A DNA stretch of 64,000 nucleotides, taken from Mesodorylaimus sp. YZB2_4. Taxonomy: Eukaryota; Nematoda; Enoplea; Dorylaimida; Dorylaimidae. The position numbers and the translations under genes are program-made. The stretch is taken from the NCBI GenBank assembly GCA_030248295.1, contig JASANH010001039.1:1486581-1550580 (forward strand), given 5' to 3'. Position 1 is the stretch's first letter; the number at the start of each line of letters is the position of its first letter. Of the stretch, positions 51,752 to 63,115 are shown in pieces. The notes beneath the pieces are model-generated. The model made no database searches. It was not told where the DNA came from and worked only from the letters and a program-made list of their open reading frames with translations.

Positions 51752-53442
51752 GGGAGGCGATGGCTCAGCTGGTAGGCGTTGATCCGGCTTGCTGGCCCGC
51801 AACCCTGACTGGGAGGTAGCGTTGATACAGTTTTGGAAAAAAGATTCAGTTTCAGTTTCAGTTGAGTTAACTGAATCTCCGAATAGATTCAGTTTCAGTT
51901 TCAATTAACTGGATCTCGAAAGATTCAGTTAACTGAATTTAACTGAATGATTCAGTTTTTCCTTAAAAAGCATTTCGCATCAAGATGTGAACACTTGACG
52001 AGAACAATTCCCACTTTTCTCCAGTCAAATAACTGCTCTTCCGAATTTAAGACTTTAAACAAGGCGCAGTGAAGACCAAAGTGAACACCAGAGGGTCCTT
52101 TAAGAGCACAGCGATGCACGACCATGTCTCGACAGTCCACCCACCAACAAATCTGCACACAGACCAGGTACCTGAATCTTGTAACCGTTCTAATTCTAAT
52201 GCCGTAGCTCATGATTGTAATTTCTTTTGGTCCGAAAGAAAGCTCTGCGCAAAATATTTAGCTCGTTTGGGCAACTACTCAGCAGAGGTCAGCGGCCGAA
52301 GTCCTGCAAATTTTTGGAAACATTCTCGCTTCGTCGGATCTTTTGTGCAAAGCAATTCAGAACCAGAAGCCTGGAAGATGGAACCTAAGCCCATACCTGA
52401 ACTGCGGGTTCAGAAGAACCCTCCGAGTGTTTCTTAACTTTCTGTCGCCTCGCAACACACGAATTTAAGAAACCCGCAAGATTTTAGGAGCTGACCGCAG
52501 CTGACCAGCTGGCCATTAGGGCCAAATATTTTCAGTAGAGCCTTCTTCCACACCAGGAACTCGGAAATTATCAAATAAGCATGTCAAGTTCAACTCACTG
52601 GTTGGCAAAGCTTTCTCAGATCAAGAAGATGTAACTTTAAAATGTTTGTAATAAACTGATTGGAATTGAAGAAACCTTTTTTCTTATAGTGTAGGTGCTT
52701 TTATTTTATTTCAACCATACCGACTGCTTTTCAACATGGACCTCGCCTAGCTTATAACTCTGTCACTCGGCGCTAGCCTGCAGGAAATGATGAAGCACCC
52801 TAATATTCGTGAAGATTTTGCAACATCTCTCCAAATTTGGACCAGAATTCGAATAGATCGATTTCTTTTACGATAACTAGCGTTTTAAGGAAAACAAAAT
52901 ACACCTCCAACCCGCGATTAAGATGATTCGAACCAGCAATTCGTCTAGCTGCGTTTCGTTCCTCTTTAAAATCTGCACGAACATCCGCAAACAGATTACC
53001 AATTTTCAAAAGCGTAGTAACTCGAAAACTAAATTTAACTGATTGTAAAAAGATTCAGTTACAGTTAAATTCAGTTTTTGCGAGGAGATTCAGTTTCAGT
53101 TTCAGTTACAGTTAACTGAATTGAAAAGATTTAGTTAACTGATAGATTTAGTTTCAGTTTCAGTTAACTGTAACAACGCTACTGGGAGGCCGGGGTTCTA
53201 TTCCGACGGAGGACGGCAGTTTAGTAGCTCGTCGCTGGCTTTGGACACCTGGCTCTGGGCGACACCCCTGCTACTGTCAAATGGCGGACGCCCATATATG
53301 GAGTAAAGAATGGGGAAACTGTCCTCGAACACCAGGCGGGAAGGCCCCTTAGCTAAGCCTAAGCCCCCTCTCACCCAGTATGTCCTCGTGTGGAGGTGCT
53401 CCCAGTGAAGACACAGGGAGCCTGCCGTGAGAGCTGGTCACC
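51752..53442 (+). repeat. tRNA-derived SINE interrupted by a hAT element
   Basis: The SINE head GATGGCTCAGCTGGTAGGCG runs to 51816. The body resumes at 53182 with CCGGGGTTCTATTCCGACGG, a B-box region, and continues to about 53442. Removing the insertion and one copy of CTGGGAGG restores collinearity with the SINE at 44065. Confidence 0.75.
51817..53181 (-). mobile_element. hAT-superfamily DNA transposon (degenerate), 8-bp target duplication
   Basis: The element is 1,365 bp. Its terminal inverted repeats, TAGCGTTGATACAGTT and TAGCGTTGTTACAGTT, are flanked by identical CTGGGAGG (51809-51816 and 53182-53189). Subterminal regions repeat GATTCAGTTTCAGTTAACTG in both orientations. On the minus strand, near 52870-52710, IDLFEFWSKFGEMLQNL is followed after a frameshift by ASAE-x-QSYKLGEVHVEKQS. 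This matches the hAT C-terminal dimerisation region (WW...FPxL...SERVFS...KR). The rest of the transposase is lost or unreadable. Confidence 0.8.
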
Positions 53443-54031
53443 TCTAGGGATAGATGTCGTCGCTTGCTTCAGAGTAGATTCGGGATGAGGTCACGTGATG
53501 GTCGCCGTCAGATATAAATGTTAAGCATTTTCGTGATCGGTGCCAAAACTTGGACGAAACGGGCGTTATTACAGATAATAATAATAGTAGAGTGAGTTGA
53601 TGACAGAAAGCGAAAATTCTGGTTCTAGGCACGGCGAAAAACTATGATTTAGATGTCTGGAGCGTCCTAATGCATGAGATGTGAACTACGATTGGGTGTT
53701 CTTGTGAGTGTGAGATTTTGAAGGTGAATACGCTGCCTTCGATGTTACTCTTCAGGACTTCGCCATAAGGTGGGATGAGCAAGAACTAAAATAGAAATAA
53801 ATCACGAGCACATTTATTGTACACTGCGGCAAATTTTTACAAATAACGTCTTTCTCGATCATCAGAAACGCCATAGAATCACTGAATTGATGCCCTTCAC
53901 TAATAACGCTTCTACTGTATATGCTATAGGTTCGGTTTCGGTTCAAATCGGATCAGATGGGAGAAATTTCGGATTGGGTCAGATGCTTTGGATTGCATCA
54001 TGTAAAAAGATACTTGAAATTATATCAACAA

Positions 54032-54090
54032 CCCGTCCAATCCGAAAATTTGGATCGGATGATCCGATCCAAATTTTCGGATTGGACGGG
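54032..54090. repeat. Perfect 29-bp-arm palindrome
   Basis: The arms 54032-54060 and 54062-54090 are exact reverse complements around a single G (54061), starting CCCGTCCAATCCGAAAATTT. It lies within a GGTTCGGTTTCGG/TCGGATTGGGT-rich repeat (53925-54095), and no coding frame is present. Confidence 0.9.
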
Positions 54091-54717
54091 ACCGGATATT
54101 TGTGTCACAGTAGAGTTTGTACCTCCCGCGTAGATATCATGTAGTTTAGTGTGCGCTATTGTAAAGCTTGCTCGCCAGGGCTACGGCCCGAGCAGGCGGC
54201 CTGTGGAGTTTAGGGGACTGCAATATAATTCTCGTCTAGTGCGGTAGAGTCTAGATTGCTCTTCTCCACATGCGGTCACGTCGGACAGCAACGTGACATC
54301 TGATCTGAACGCTGGTGAATGCGCACCTGGCCATACACAACCTTACGATTGGACGCGTAGGCAAGAGGTTTGGCTAAGGATCTCGGGCCAACCGACAACT
54401 CGGAAAAGTGAGTAAAGGTACTGTGGTGTTCGGTCGAGGCCCTGACCTCAAGGAAGAACGATCCAGGGTGGAGGTACGAAGATGTCATCAATAAGCTGTT
54501 CCCAGCTAGGAGACAAGGCACACAAGTGTGTGACTCGGCACTGCCCCCCCCCCCAGCACTATCCCGTTTAGGTGACCCATTTTCTGTTGTGAGGCGACTT
54601 ACGATTTGGGCAGAGTATCGTTGCATTCGCTGATGAGTGACTGCCAGTAATGAACACTCGAATTATTGACTCGAACGCTCGATCACTGAACGGCTTGCTC
54701 AATGTTACTGAACCCAG

Positions 54718-55285
54718 GAGGATAAGAGCGCTGTACCCAAATGAAGTGGTCTCGAAAAATGGGATGCTGCTAGTCCTATCGCCGTATCACGCATACACAA
54801 TGACAGACAAGTCCGGCGTTCGCGTGGGCGCTGGGGTGAAGTTTGTTCGATAGCATGACTAGCCATTTAGTCACTAATAATAGAGAAGAGCCGCCAGAAC
54901 TGTTGCGAGAAGCAAATGCCAACGCCAACGCAATTCTGATCATCGGGTTTATTGTCAACAAAGCCAGATAAAAAATGAGAATAGGTGCTGTAGGCCCGTA
55001 CTGTTTTGGACGCTCAGAGGCGATTTGAACTCAAAGCACGTAAAAGTTTTCTGGCGTACTCTAAAGCACATGCTTCCAATGCTAACCAGAGCTCATGCTA
55101 GGTGTCCTAAGCGACTTCGAGATTAAAATCCTAACTCTGTAAATGATTCTCAGCTCCTTTTGCGTTAATCCCCAACTTACTATTCCGGTCAGATTGCACA
55201 CTTCGATTCACTTCCTCCAGTCACATTACCTGCTTAAACGCTGTCGTGTACCCGCTGAGTGGCACTCGACGTTGACGATGCGAAA
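54718..55285 (+). repeat. Rearranged copy of an interspersed repeat (family with 38 kb and 62.5 kb)
   Basis: 55007-55280 (GGACGCTCAGAGGCGATTTG, CACATTACCTGCTTAAACGC) matches 38007-38290 and 62500-62730. The half that normally follows it (CGCTGTACC...GAAGTGGT...GTTCGCGTGGGCG) is instead found upstream, at 54725-54842. This copy has therefore been shuffled. Confidence 0.6.
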
Positions 55286-56381
55286 AGTATTGCGTGCCAC
55301 AAGGTGAAGAGCTCCGAATGCAACATGTTTTTTTTCCTGGAGTACTGTTGTGAATTTGCCGATAGGGGTGCAGTAACCATGCTTTCCCGCCCATGGACGA
55401 TCCGAAGGTGGTCAAAACAACTGGATTAGTGAAGATTAGGACGATCAAAATAAGGTCAGAGGCAGGCAACTGTCGACCGGGGACCAGGTGGAAAGCAGCC
55501 AGGTCGAGTGCGGATACAGGACCGAGGACAGCGTCGATTGGGTGGGCCCGGCCGGGGAACTTGTTGCCATCCGCTAGCAGAGTATCGATTGCCAGTCGAG
55601 CCTCTACACTCAGCCTCGCCCCAGCGGCCGGTGTCCACGCGCGGTTGGATGGCGGCCAGTGGCCAACAGGAAGAGACGATCGCCGACCAGGAAGCACTAG
55701 CTAAAGAACTACTGTACATAGAAGGCGCTCGTTACCAGCGAAGATCCCGCCTGGAGATGTAGGATCGGTTAGATTAAAGATGCCTTGACGCGCCTTTTTG
55801 TGCGCTGTGCCTGTTTTTTGTAGGTGTGGTGAGTTCAGTTTGAATATCTGGTAAAGCTCTTTCGCTTTGGAAGTTCGTCTTGTCTTTGGATATCCGCCAT
55901 ATATGCGAGGCGAGGGAGACGACAAGGCGGTACAACAAGGCGAACGTGGACTGGACTCGTGTGTGGCGTTGGGGACGTGAAGGAACGGGACAAGGGCTCT
56001 CTCGAGCATAGCCCCTTATTCGTGTCAGCGTTTCAGGTGAGCGTCGGATCGGCGGTCATATGGGGCGCAGCAGGTGTGTGAGTGAGCTGACGAGATGATT
56101 TGCAGTAGGGCTTCTAAGGTGGCTAAAACATCTGACTGGTGGCAATGAATTACGGTGGGTTCAAGAACAGGTTGGGATAGAACAATTTCAAATAGTACTG
56201 TGTAACCTTGGTGTGAACCCTGATCTGAATTCGGTCTTGAAAAAGCTCCCTTGAAACCCTTTATTTATGGGAGCATGTCAGCCCAAATGAAAATCCTCTT
56301 TCAGAAAAATTCAATCAGGTATTTCAGAAAGCACAATCACAATCTAAATTGCGGGTTTCTCAACGGCTGGTAGGTTCACGA

Positions 56382-59300
56382 TTAGGCGACCATAGCAATC
56401 ACGGTTGCCAGGATAATAAGAGTCGTGTTTTTGAAGATCGTCATACTTGCAGTGTTGCACATGTCACTCTTGCAAGCGCAGGTCGTGCATCCGTCCTTAG
56501 TTTCGCATTTCTCAGCCTCAAGAAGAGGCATGCACGTCTTAGCCAAGACTAAAATAGATAGGTGTATCAGAATTCGTATCACAGGCCTATGTTTTAACAG
56601 AGAAAAATTTGAAATCCCAAGTGAGATGCAAAAGTATACCCTCACCCTCTTTTTTTTCAAGCTCTCACAAATGCTCCTCAAATCAGTGAGACAACATAAC
56701 CTCACTTTTACTAGTTAACTTATAATTATGGATACCCCGGAATTCTCGCCTAGCAGTTCCTGCTAAAAATAGTCAGCAATCTGCTTTGAAAATTACGAAG
56801 CTCTACCTCACAGCATACGCTACACTTAACTTCTTCAGACTACTTCCTGCTTTGCTATGATGCTTAAGCTCTTTGTACCGTTGGGCTGTCAGTACAGTAA
56901 TGCGTACAGTACCTTGAGGTCATCCTCACTTAGCTAGTCGTGCGTTAAGTCGTTATGGTAGACGGCTGTCTGCCTTTTGCTTGCCTGACCCACCCTCTAT
57001 TCTTGAGCGCGAGTAAGCAAAGTCCGAATTTTATGAACGAAATTCAACTAGACTTAACGAGGGATAAGTGAAAATTCCTTATCACGTTTTTTGATATACG
57101 TAGTATACATGGAACATCATATACAAACTATACGATAAATACGTAGTAAAGTACGATTTTTGATGAAATAAGCTTCGCAATCAGGCGGAGCTGCAAATAT
57201 CAGAGGTGCAATTATCCAAGTTTGGAATACATATAGGACATAGCTAAAAAAATCGGGGAATGCAATTAACTGGACTTTGCAATTATCCGAGGTCGACTGT
57301 ACTGGTTTTGAAGGAGGCGTGCAGACGCAAGGAACACATGGAACAGCGACACCCTGTTGGAGCCTGAGCCAGCCTAACGAGATTTACTGAATCTCATGCT
57401 CGGAGTGGTCCGAACCCTTGTCTCAAAGCACTCCGTTTCGATCCTTCAGGATCCTTTAGTTTTATCGAGTCATTTTTAGCACAGACGTTTTTTGACAATG
57501 AAGCTCATTCACTTGATGTTTTTAAACACACGCCAGTAGTGGGGGAGAGCCAACTCCATTTTTTATCCACGCCGGAAGCGCGAGAGTGCCAACTCTATTT
57601 TTGATCGTCGATAACTCAAGACCGGCCCAACCAAAAAAGTTAATTTTTTCCGCGCTGCATAATGACATGGAAATATTTATGACATAACAATGTCATGATG
57701 ACATATGAATATGAAGTATTAATGACGACATATGAATATATTAATGACATGACAATGATATGGCAATTTTTATCGAAATCCGGTGGTGTGTCCACCTGTG
57801 ACAATTCAGACCAAAAATCCCCAGGAGGAAAGAAAGTCCTGACTGGACAAGGATGGACTAGGGGATCAACATGCATGCATGCAAAGTATCGCTCCAAGAA
57901 ACAATGGGATGATGGCATCGCGACTGGGGTGGTACTGTATGCACAGACACCCGTATTCATTATCCTGTGGCCAAGTCATTGAGGAAAACGGCCGCTTAAC
58001 GAAAAAGACGACGTAAAAGACGAAATTCTGCTTCAACATGAGAAACAACACAGGGTTTTCTGCCACTAGTGTTCCAATGATCTGGGTTTTCCGCTGTCTG
58101 ACCTGACCCTGACCTTGACCAGCTCCAAAAAATTTTCTGACCTGACAGTTGACTAACGAGTTGACTCATGCCATACGAGGACTCCTTGGCTCTGGCAGGC
58201 TAGTCCATTCCGTATTAGCGTTGTAAACGAGCCAAATCTGGTTTATTTTATAGGCTTCCCCATGGGCTTAATGATGTGGGAATTCTCGTTCTATACACAA
58301 ATCTGTCATGTTAGTAGGCACCTCTGTGAACCTCATCATTTGGTTGTTACAAGTCAAAATTTTGAGTCCTACAAATGGATTTTTGTGACTTTTGCGGGAC
58401 TCTGTACCAATGGGAGAACTTTGGTAGTTAGTAACTTTACCACGCGTTTTAATTAATTTTATGAGTTTCCCTCCTGTAAAGTGCATGTTTTCCTCGGGTA
58501 AGGAGTGAAATGACAATGATGGGATTCCGTCTTCCCTTTTTGGCCTCAATGGCCTTGAAAAGGACGACAGAAGCAGTCCGACTGAAAAAGAATTGTTGCG
58601 GGTCAAAAGAGCTAAAGCAAAGTGCCACAATCTCAGGACCCCCTTAGATTGCCCTAGACAGGCCACTGCCCAGAAAACCTGGCCTCAAAGCAGTGACAGC
58701 ATGGCAGAGGTGCTGGGAAATAGAGACACCACAAAGTGTGCGTCTTAGGACATCGCCCTAAACTTAGGACAGCTTGGTGACCTCGGGTGGGACACCAAGA
58801 TGACTGTGAAATGACTTAGGACTGTCCTAGAACTTAGGACATGCCTTAGGATTTAGAACTGTGAAACTTCCACTAGATCCCCACGCAGGAGGGCGGGAGC
58901 TTGAAATGTTTTTCATTAACATTTCACTAAATTTACTTTCTTTCGCTGCCAGAATACCCTGACCGGGTGCAAGAAATTCTGACCTGACCCTTACCTTGAC
59001 CGACCCCTCAAACAATTTTCTGACCTGACCCTGACCTTGACCAGGGGCCGGTCAATCTGGGTTTTGACAAAATTCTGACCGTGACCTTGAGGTCATTTCC
59101 AACACGAAGTCAGCGACTATTATTTTCCGAAATGCTGCCTTCTTTTTTCCTCTTGTCATTGTCAATCATGTTTTTTTGCTTCCATAGAAAAGATTTCGGG
59201 CGGATCAGTTTGGCTCAATCGGTTCGATTCTCGGTTCGAATCGAACTGAAAAAGGTGCCAACAAGCAGTCTGTGTTGCTCAATCATGGAGCTTTGGATAT

Positions 59301-60376
59301 ACACGAGCCTTTCCTGCGCGCTAACAGCGCACAGGTAGTGGAGCGCTGGCTTCCTTGATTCATACCCGCCTAGTGGCAGTCAAATGTGCTTGAGCGTTGA
59401 AGTACTGAGCATTTTGATCAGAATCTATACGTATAATTGATGATTCCGAAGCTCAAAATCTGCCAACTGCTAACGTTATTTAAATCAAGAATTCTCTCTC
59501 CACATTCATGCTCAAAACCGAGAATTTTCACGATACAGAGTTTCGGTTGGAAGAAAAAGTCAAGGGAAATAAAAACATCGCGCAAAACTATTAATCTTGC
59601 CGCCAATCAGCACATTTTCCACACCTGATGATTTTGTGCAGTAATTCAAATTCGACCCAGGCGGAGGATTTCCAGAGGGGGCAAAATAAAGTTCAATCAG
59701 GGTCTAGACAAGGAAAAATGACCAGAGAGGGAGGAACTTTGAGGAAAAACAGTATTGCTGTTTTTTCTCCAATACGAGCCTTTTGCACTGGAAAGGCTTG
59801 CACAATTTTCTATTAAAACCAGTGGCCTAGTTATTTCCACGCAAATTGTAAGTTTTTTCTTTTTGAGCTACCAAAAAATTTGATTTCAAGTAAGTCGGTG
59901 TTCCAAGAAACATTTTAAGTCAATTTTCACGCCAGGCAACCAATAAAAGACCATGCATTACTGGGAAAAAAAAATTGAAAGGAAAATTGGATCAAGATCA
60001 TTCTTACTGCTCGCATGGACATCTAGTCGAAACATGTACTGCCTCTTTTTTTGACTTGCCTACATAAAGCATCCCGCTGTAGGAGCTCAATTTTGGATTC
60101 CTCCCAGTCACAAACTGGGCGTGAGGTACATACTTACCACCGTCTGTACACTGGGCTTTCAAGCAGCTGCCTCCTTCCACTTCACATTTACCGCCATCAC
60201 CACAGGTTGTCTGCTGGATGTTTGGTCCTTTTCCCATACAATGACATTTAATGGCAGCAACTAAAAGTATTTACTGCGCGAATTAAAGCTGCAAGTAATA
60301 AAATCTAATGCAAATAACCTGTACTTTTCAATATTTGCGATAAAATAAACAGTGGAAAAACAAATGTTTTCTCCAT
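56382..60376 (-). CDS. Complete Ly6/uPAR-like, probably GPI-anchored surface protein, three exons
   Basis: Exons are 60376-60319, 60260-60138 and 56548-56382; GT-AG borders and phases (1 and 1) all agree. The 115-residue product has a signal peptide MEKTFVFPLFILSQILKST followed by VAAIKCHC. The middle region, TTCGDGGKCEVEGGSC to KAQCTDG, is cysteine-spaced. Exon 3 carries KTCMPLLEAEKC, DGCTTCACKSDMCN and a hydrophobic tail TLIILATVIAMVA. Twelve cysteines and a closing DxCN are typical of Ly6/uPAR three-finger folds. The uncharged C-terminal tail is typical of GPI attachment, so the protein would sit on the outer membrane leaflet. AATAAA lies at 56265-56260, about 115 bases past the stop. The 3.6-kb second intron contains only repeats. 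The family function is unknown; such proteins often modulate receptors. Confidence 0.7.
57000..60130. other. Repeat-bearing intron DNA of the Ly6-like gene
   Basis: This stretch lies within intron 2 of the gene above. It contains ATGACATATGAATAT-type direct repeats (57660-57760) and a CTTAGGAC-rich segment (58740-58855). It also has two blocks of TGACCTGACCCTGACCTTGA (58095-58150 and 58975-59095). No supported exon was found. Confidence 0.45.
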
Positions 60377-61530
60377 TACGACGTTGTGTCGAATACGCTA
60401 TAACTTGTAGTTGGCTAAAACAAAGGCAGATGCAAGTCTGACTCAACACTAGATGCAAGTTCAGAAGAAAGAATCGTGCGTGACATAAACACGTAGTCTA
60501 AGGTGATACATATTTTTTCTCTGACGATTCTGCCGTCTCCACAATTCCAGCTGGCCGGTTTTTCATACGCGGTGAGCTATGCACTACTCCCGAGTTCAGG
60601 GCAGCCAGCATTCTTTTCGACTGATAGCGCGCACATTTTTTGACGTGTACTGTAGCTCGTGGATGTTCCATACAAGCTTTGGAACTTCGCTCGCTCCTCT
60701 TGTGCCGAGCGCGGTCTAGACTTTGTCCTGACTGGTTCACCCAGTGCCTATCCGCCTTGCCCCTTAGGCTCTTTATTCTCATGCTGTTTCTATCCTTGAA
60801 AAGGTGCCCAGGCCTATGCGTGCTATAGTTTATTACTTTCGTTGTGACCATCGCAATCTAGTCTGCCGACCTAGTCACCCTGACCTCTGCCAGCTGCCAG
60901 CTCCGTACTGAGTACCGATTGCCAGTTGAACCTCTACAATGAGACGCAAGCTGTAACACGGTGCGACAGTCAGACTACCCATGCGTCATCGGTACAGCCA
61001 TGCCCCCCATCCTGAAAAGTAGTTTTCAATGATCGCTCAGTTCAATAGAGCGCCTCAGTCGCATCACAGCAGCTTCCCTCTGACGCCCCCCTGACAAACT
61101 GTAGTAGACCCTACCTCAATCATGTTCATGTTAAGTGTTACCTCACCACCAATGCTTTTGCACACTTCACAGGGCCGCGAGTCACTGCGCACATGGCGTG
61201 AAAACCTCGAACCTAGCGTGAGGTCAAACCAATGAGACCTTGGGCTCATCGTCAGTCCGAGAAGATATCCCGTGTAGTGCAAGCACTCTGAGTGCGATAT
61301 TTGAAGAAGGAAGCGACTTTTTGACAAGTGCAGAAAAATATTTTGCTTAATTCTCGAAGTTTAGCGTCAGTCTCTGAGAACGTCAATCTTCTCAATTTCT
61401 GAGAGCGAGCTAGCAAGCCTGAACCTTTTTGTGATCATCCTCATGTCATGTCATATTTTATTCATGGCCAAGCACTATACAGCGCACTCGAGGGCTAAGG
61501 AACACATATTTGACAATCATGTTGTATACT

Positions 61531-61601
61531 GAGGCGGGAGTCGAGCCTAAGTGGGCACCCAGCTTGAGAGCCAGACGCCTTAACCCGCTTAGCCACGACC
61601 C
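61531..61601 (-). repeat. tRNA-like SINE head
   Basis: On the minus strand GTGGCTAAGCGGGTTAAGGCG resembles an A box and D arm of a Ser/Leu tRNA, and GGCTCGACTCCCGCC a B box. No acceptor pairing is seen, so it is repeat-derived. A minus-strand A-rich or T-rich tail is not clear. Confidence 0.4.
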
Positions 61602-62495
61602 AGCCGAGCAAAAACCCAGCCAGAAGCGTTAACCCAGCTTGGCCAGCGGAGCAGTCTAATAATAAGGGACTGGTTCGCGTTCCGCAATCGGACAACGCGA
61701 TTAAAGGCTCCAACCTTCCCCCCCTCCCTTCTCGTGGCAATATAGGACAACTTTCCAACCTTGTAGAGATTTAATCATCGTTAATCGAGACTGAACTCAA
61801 TACAGGAAGCGCTCGAATACACATACAAGGACACACTCGAATATGATCTCCCTTATGGGGTACGGCATGTATGGGTCACGCGGGCGCACGAAAAGAATGC
61901 TTCAGACCTTTTGATACGGGATACTCAGACGTTCGCCCCACATGGCCCTGATCATGAACGCGTGATGATCGCTTGCTTCTCTTCAGTATCCTGTTCCTTC
62001 ACTCGATTACACCGCAAGACCTACGCGTCAACGCAATCCCAACTGGCTGGATTGCCACGCAGCAAGCACAGTGCACTGGAGCTCAGTGCAGCCAGCAACC
62101 ACTAAAACGCACACTTCTTTTATAGAGGGCGTGGATGTACGGTATGTACAGTACTGCACTTTCGCATACTGCTCGCTCCTCTGGTTTCAAGCGCGGCCTG
62201 AATCTTCTCCCGAAGCGTAGGTTAACCGCTTCCATATTTCGCCTGGACTTCAGGGCTGGGCCGCCCCAGCTTGATGCGCCACATCTGGGGTGCCCCAGAT
62301 GTCATTTTTACTCGCCCTGGAATGGTCTGGGGCACAGCATGTCAACAGACCTGAAAGTGCGCGCCAAACTGAAATGATGTTTCCTGTGCCCCTCAGCCTA
62401 GCCCCAGACGAATCATGTACAGCACGAGCTTCGAGGCCACTCGGTCTTGTATGGCTAGTCGGTTCTTTCTTAAAGGTTCTTACCTGTGTAAAGGT

Positions 62496-63115
62496 GCCCC
62501 AGAAGCACGTAAAAGTCTTTTGACGTGCTTCAAAGTACATACTCCTCAGGCTATCCTGAGCTTATGCTGGCTACCATAAGCGACATAGAGATCGAATTCC
62601 CACCTCCGTAAGTGATTCTCGACTCCATCTTTCATTCAGATAGGCCATTCTCTGCACAAGACGACCCACTTCCTTTGGACACATTACCTGCTTAAACGTT
62701 GACGTGTGGCCGCTGAGTTGCACTTGACGTTGATCGTATTGTTCAAACGAGCGTTCTATGTTGCTGACGGCCCAACCAGATAGAAACGCTGCTCCCGATC
62801 GAAGTGGTCGTCGAAAATGGATTGCTACAAGCTACATATCGTCCTGCCACGAATATGCCACAGAAGAAATGTGTCGGTGTTCGCGTGGGCGCGCGTGTGA
62901 ATCACTGGCTTGGTCGATGTAGCATATAGCCGTTATTAACCGTCAAGAATACAGTCCATGAATCGACTGCTAGGCTGTTTCTGGCGAGAAGTACGTAAGC
63001 GCCAACGCAGCCACTGCTGCCAGCCGGTCAGATGACAAAATGCGAACGCCATATATTCCGCATCACTCACAGTTCTGTACAGCCCGACTAGGTATGTGAA
63101 ACCGCTGATCTCCGA
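62496..63115 (+). repeat. Interspersed repeat copy 3 (unknown class)
   Basis: This matches the repeats at 37987-38600 and 55007-55285 in the same order as the 38-kb copy. The spread of three copies over 25 kb suggests a moderately abundant genomic repeat. Confidence 0.65.

Noticed and set aside
53444-53632. Minus-strand frame resembling a signal peptide (LTLLLLLSVITPVSS)
   Set aside because: No ATG (starts at GTG), and the leucines come from an ATT/TTA microsatellite; it runs into the SINE.
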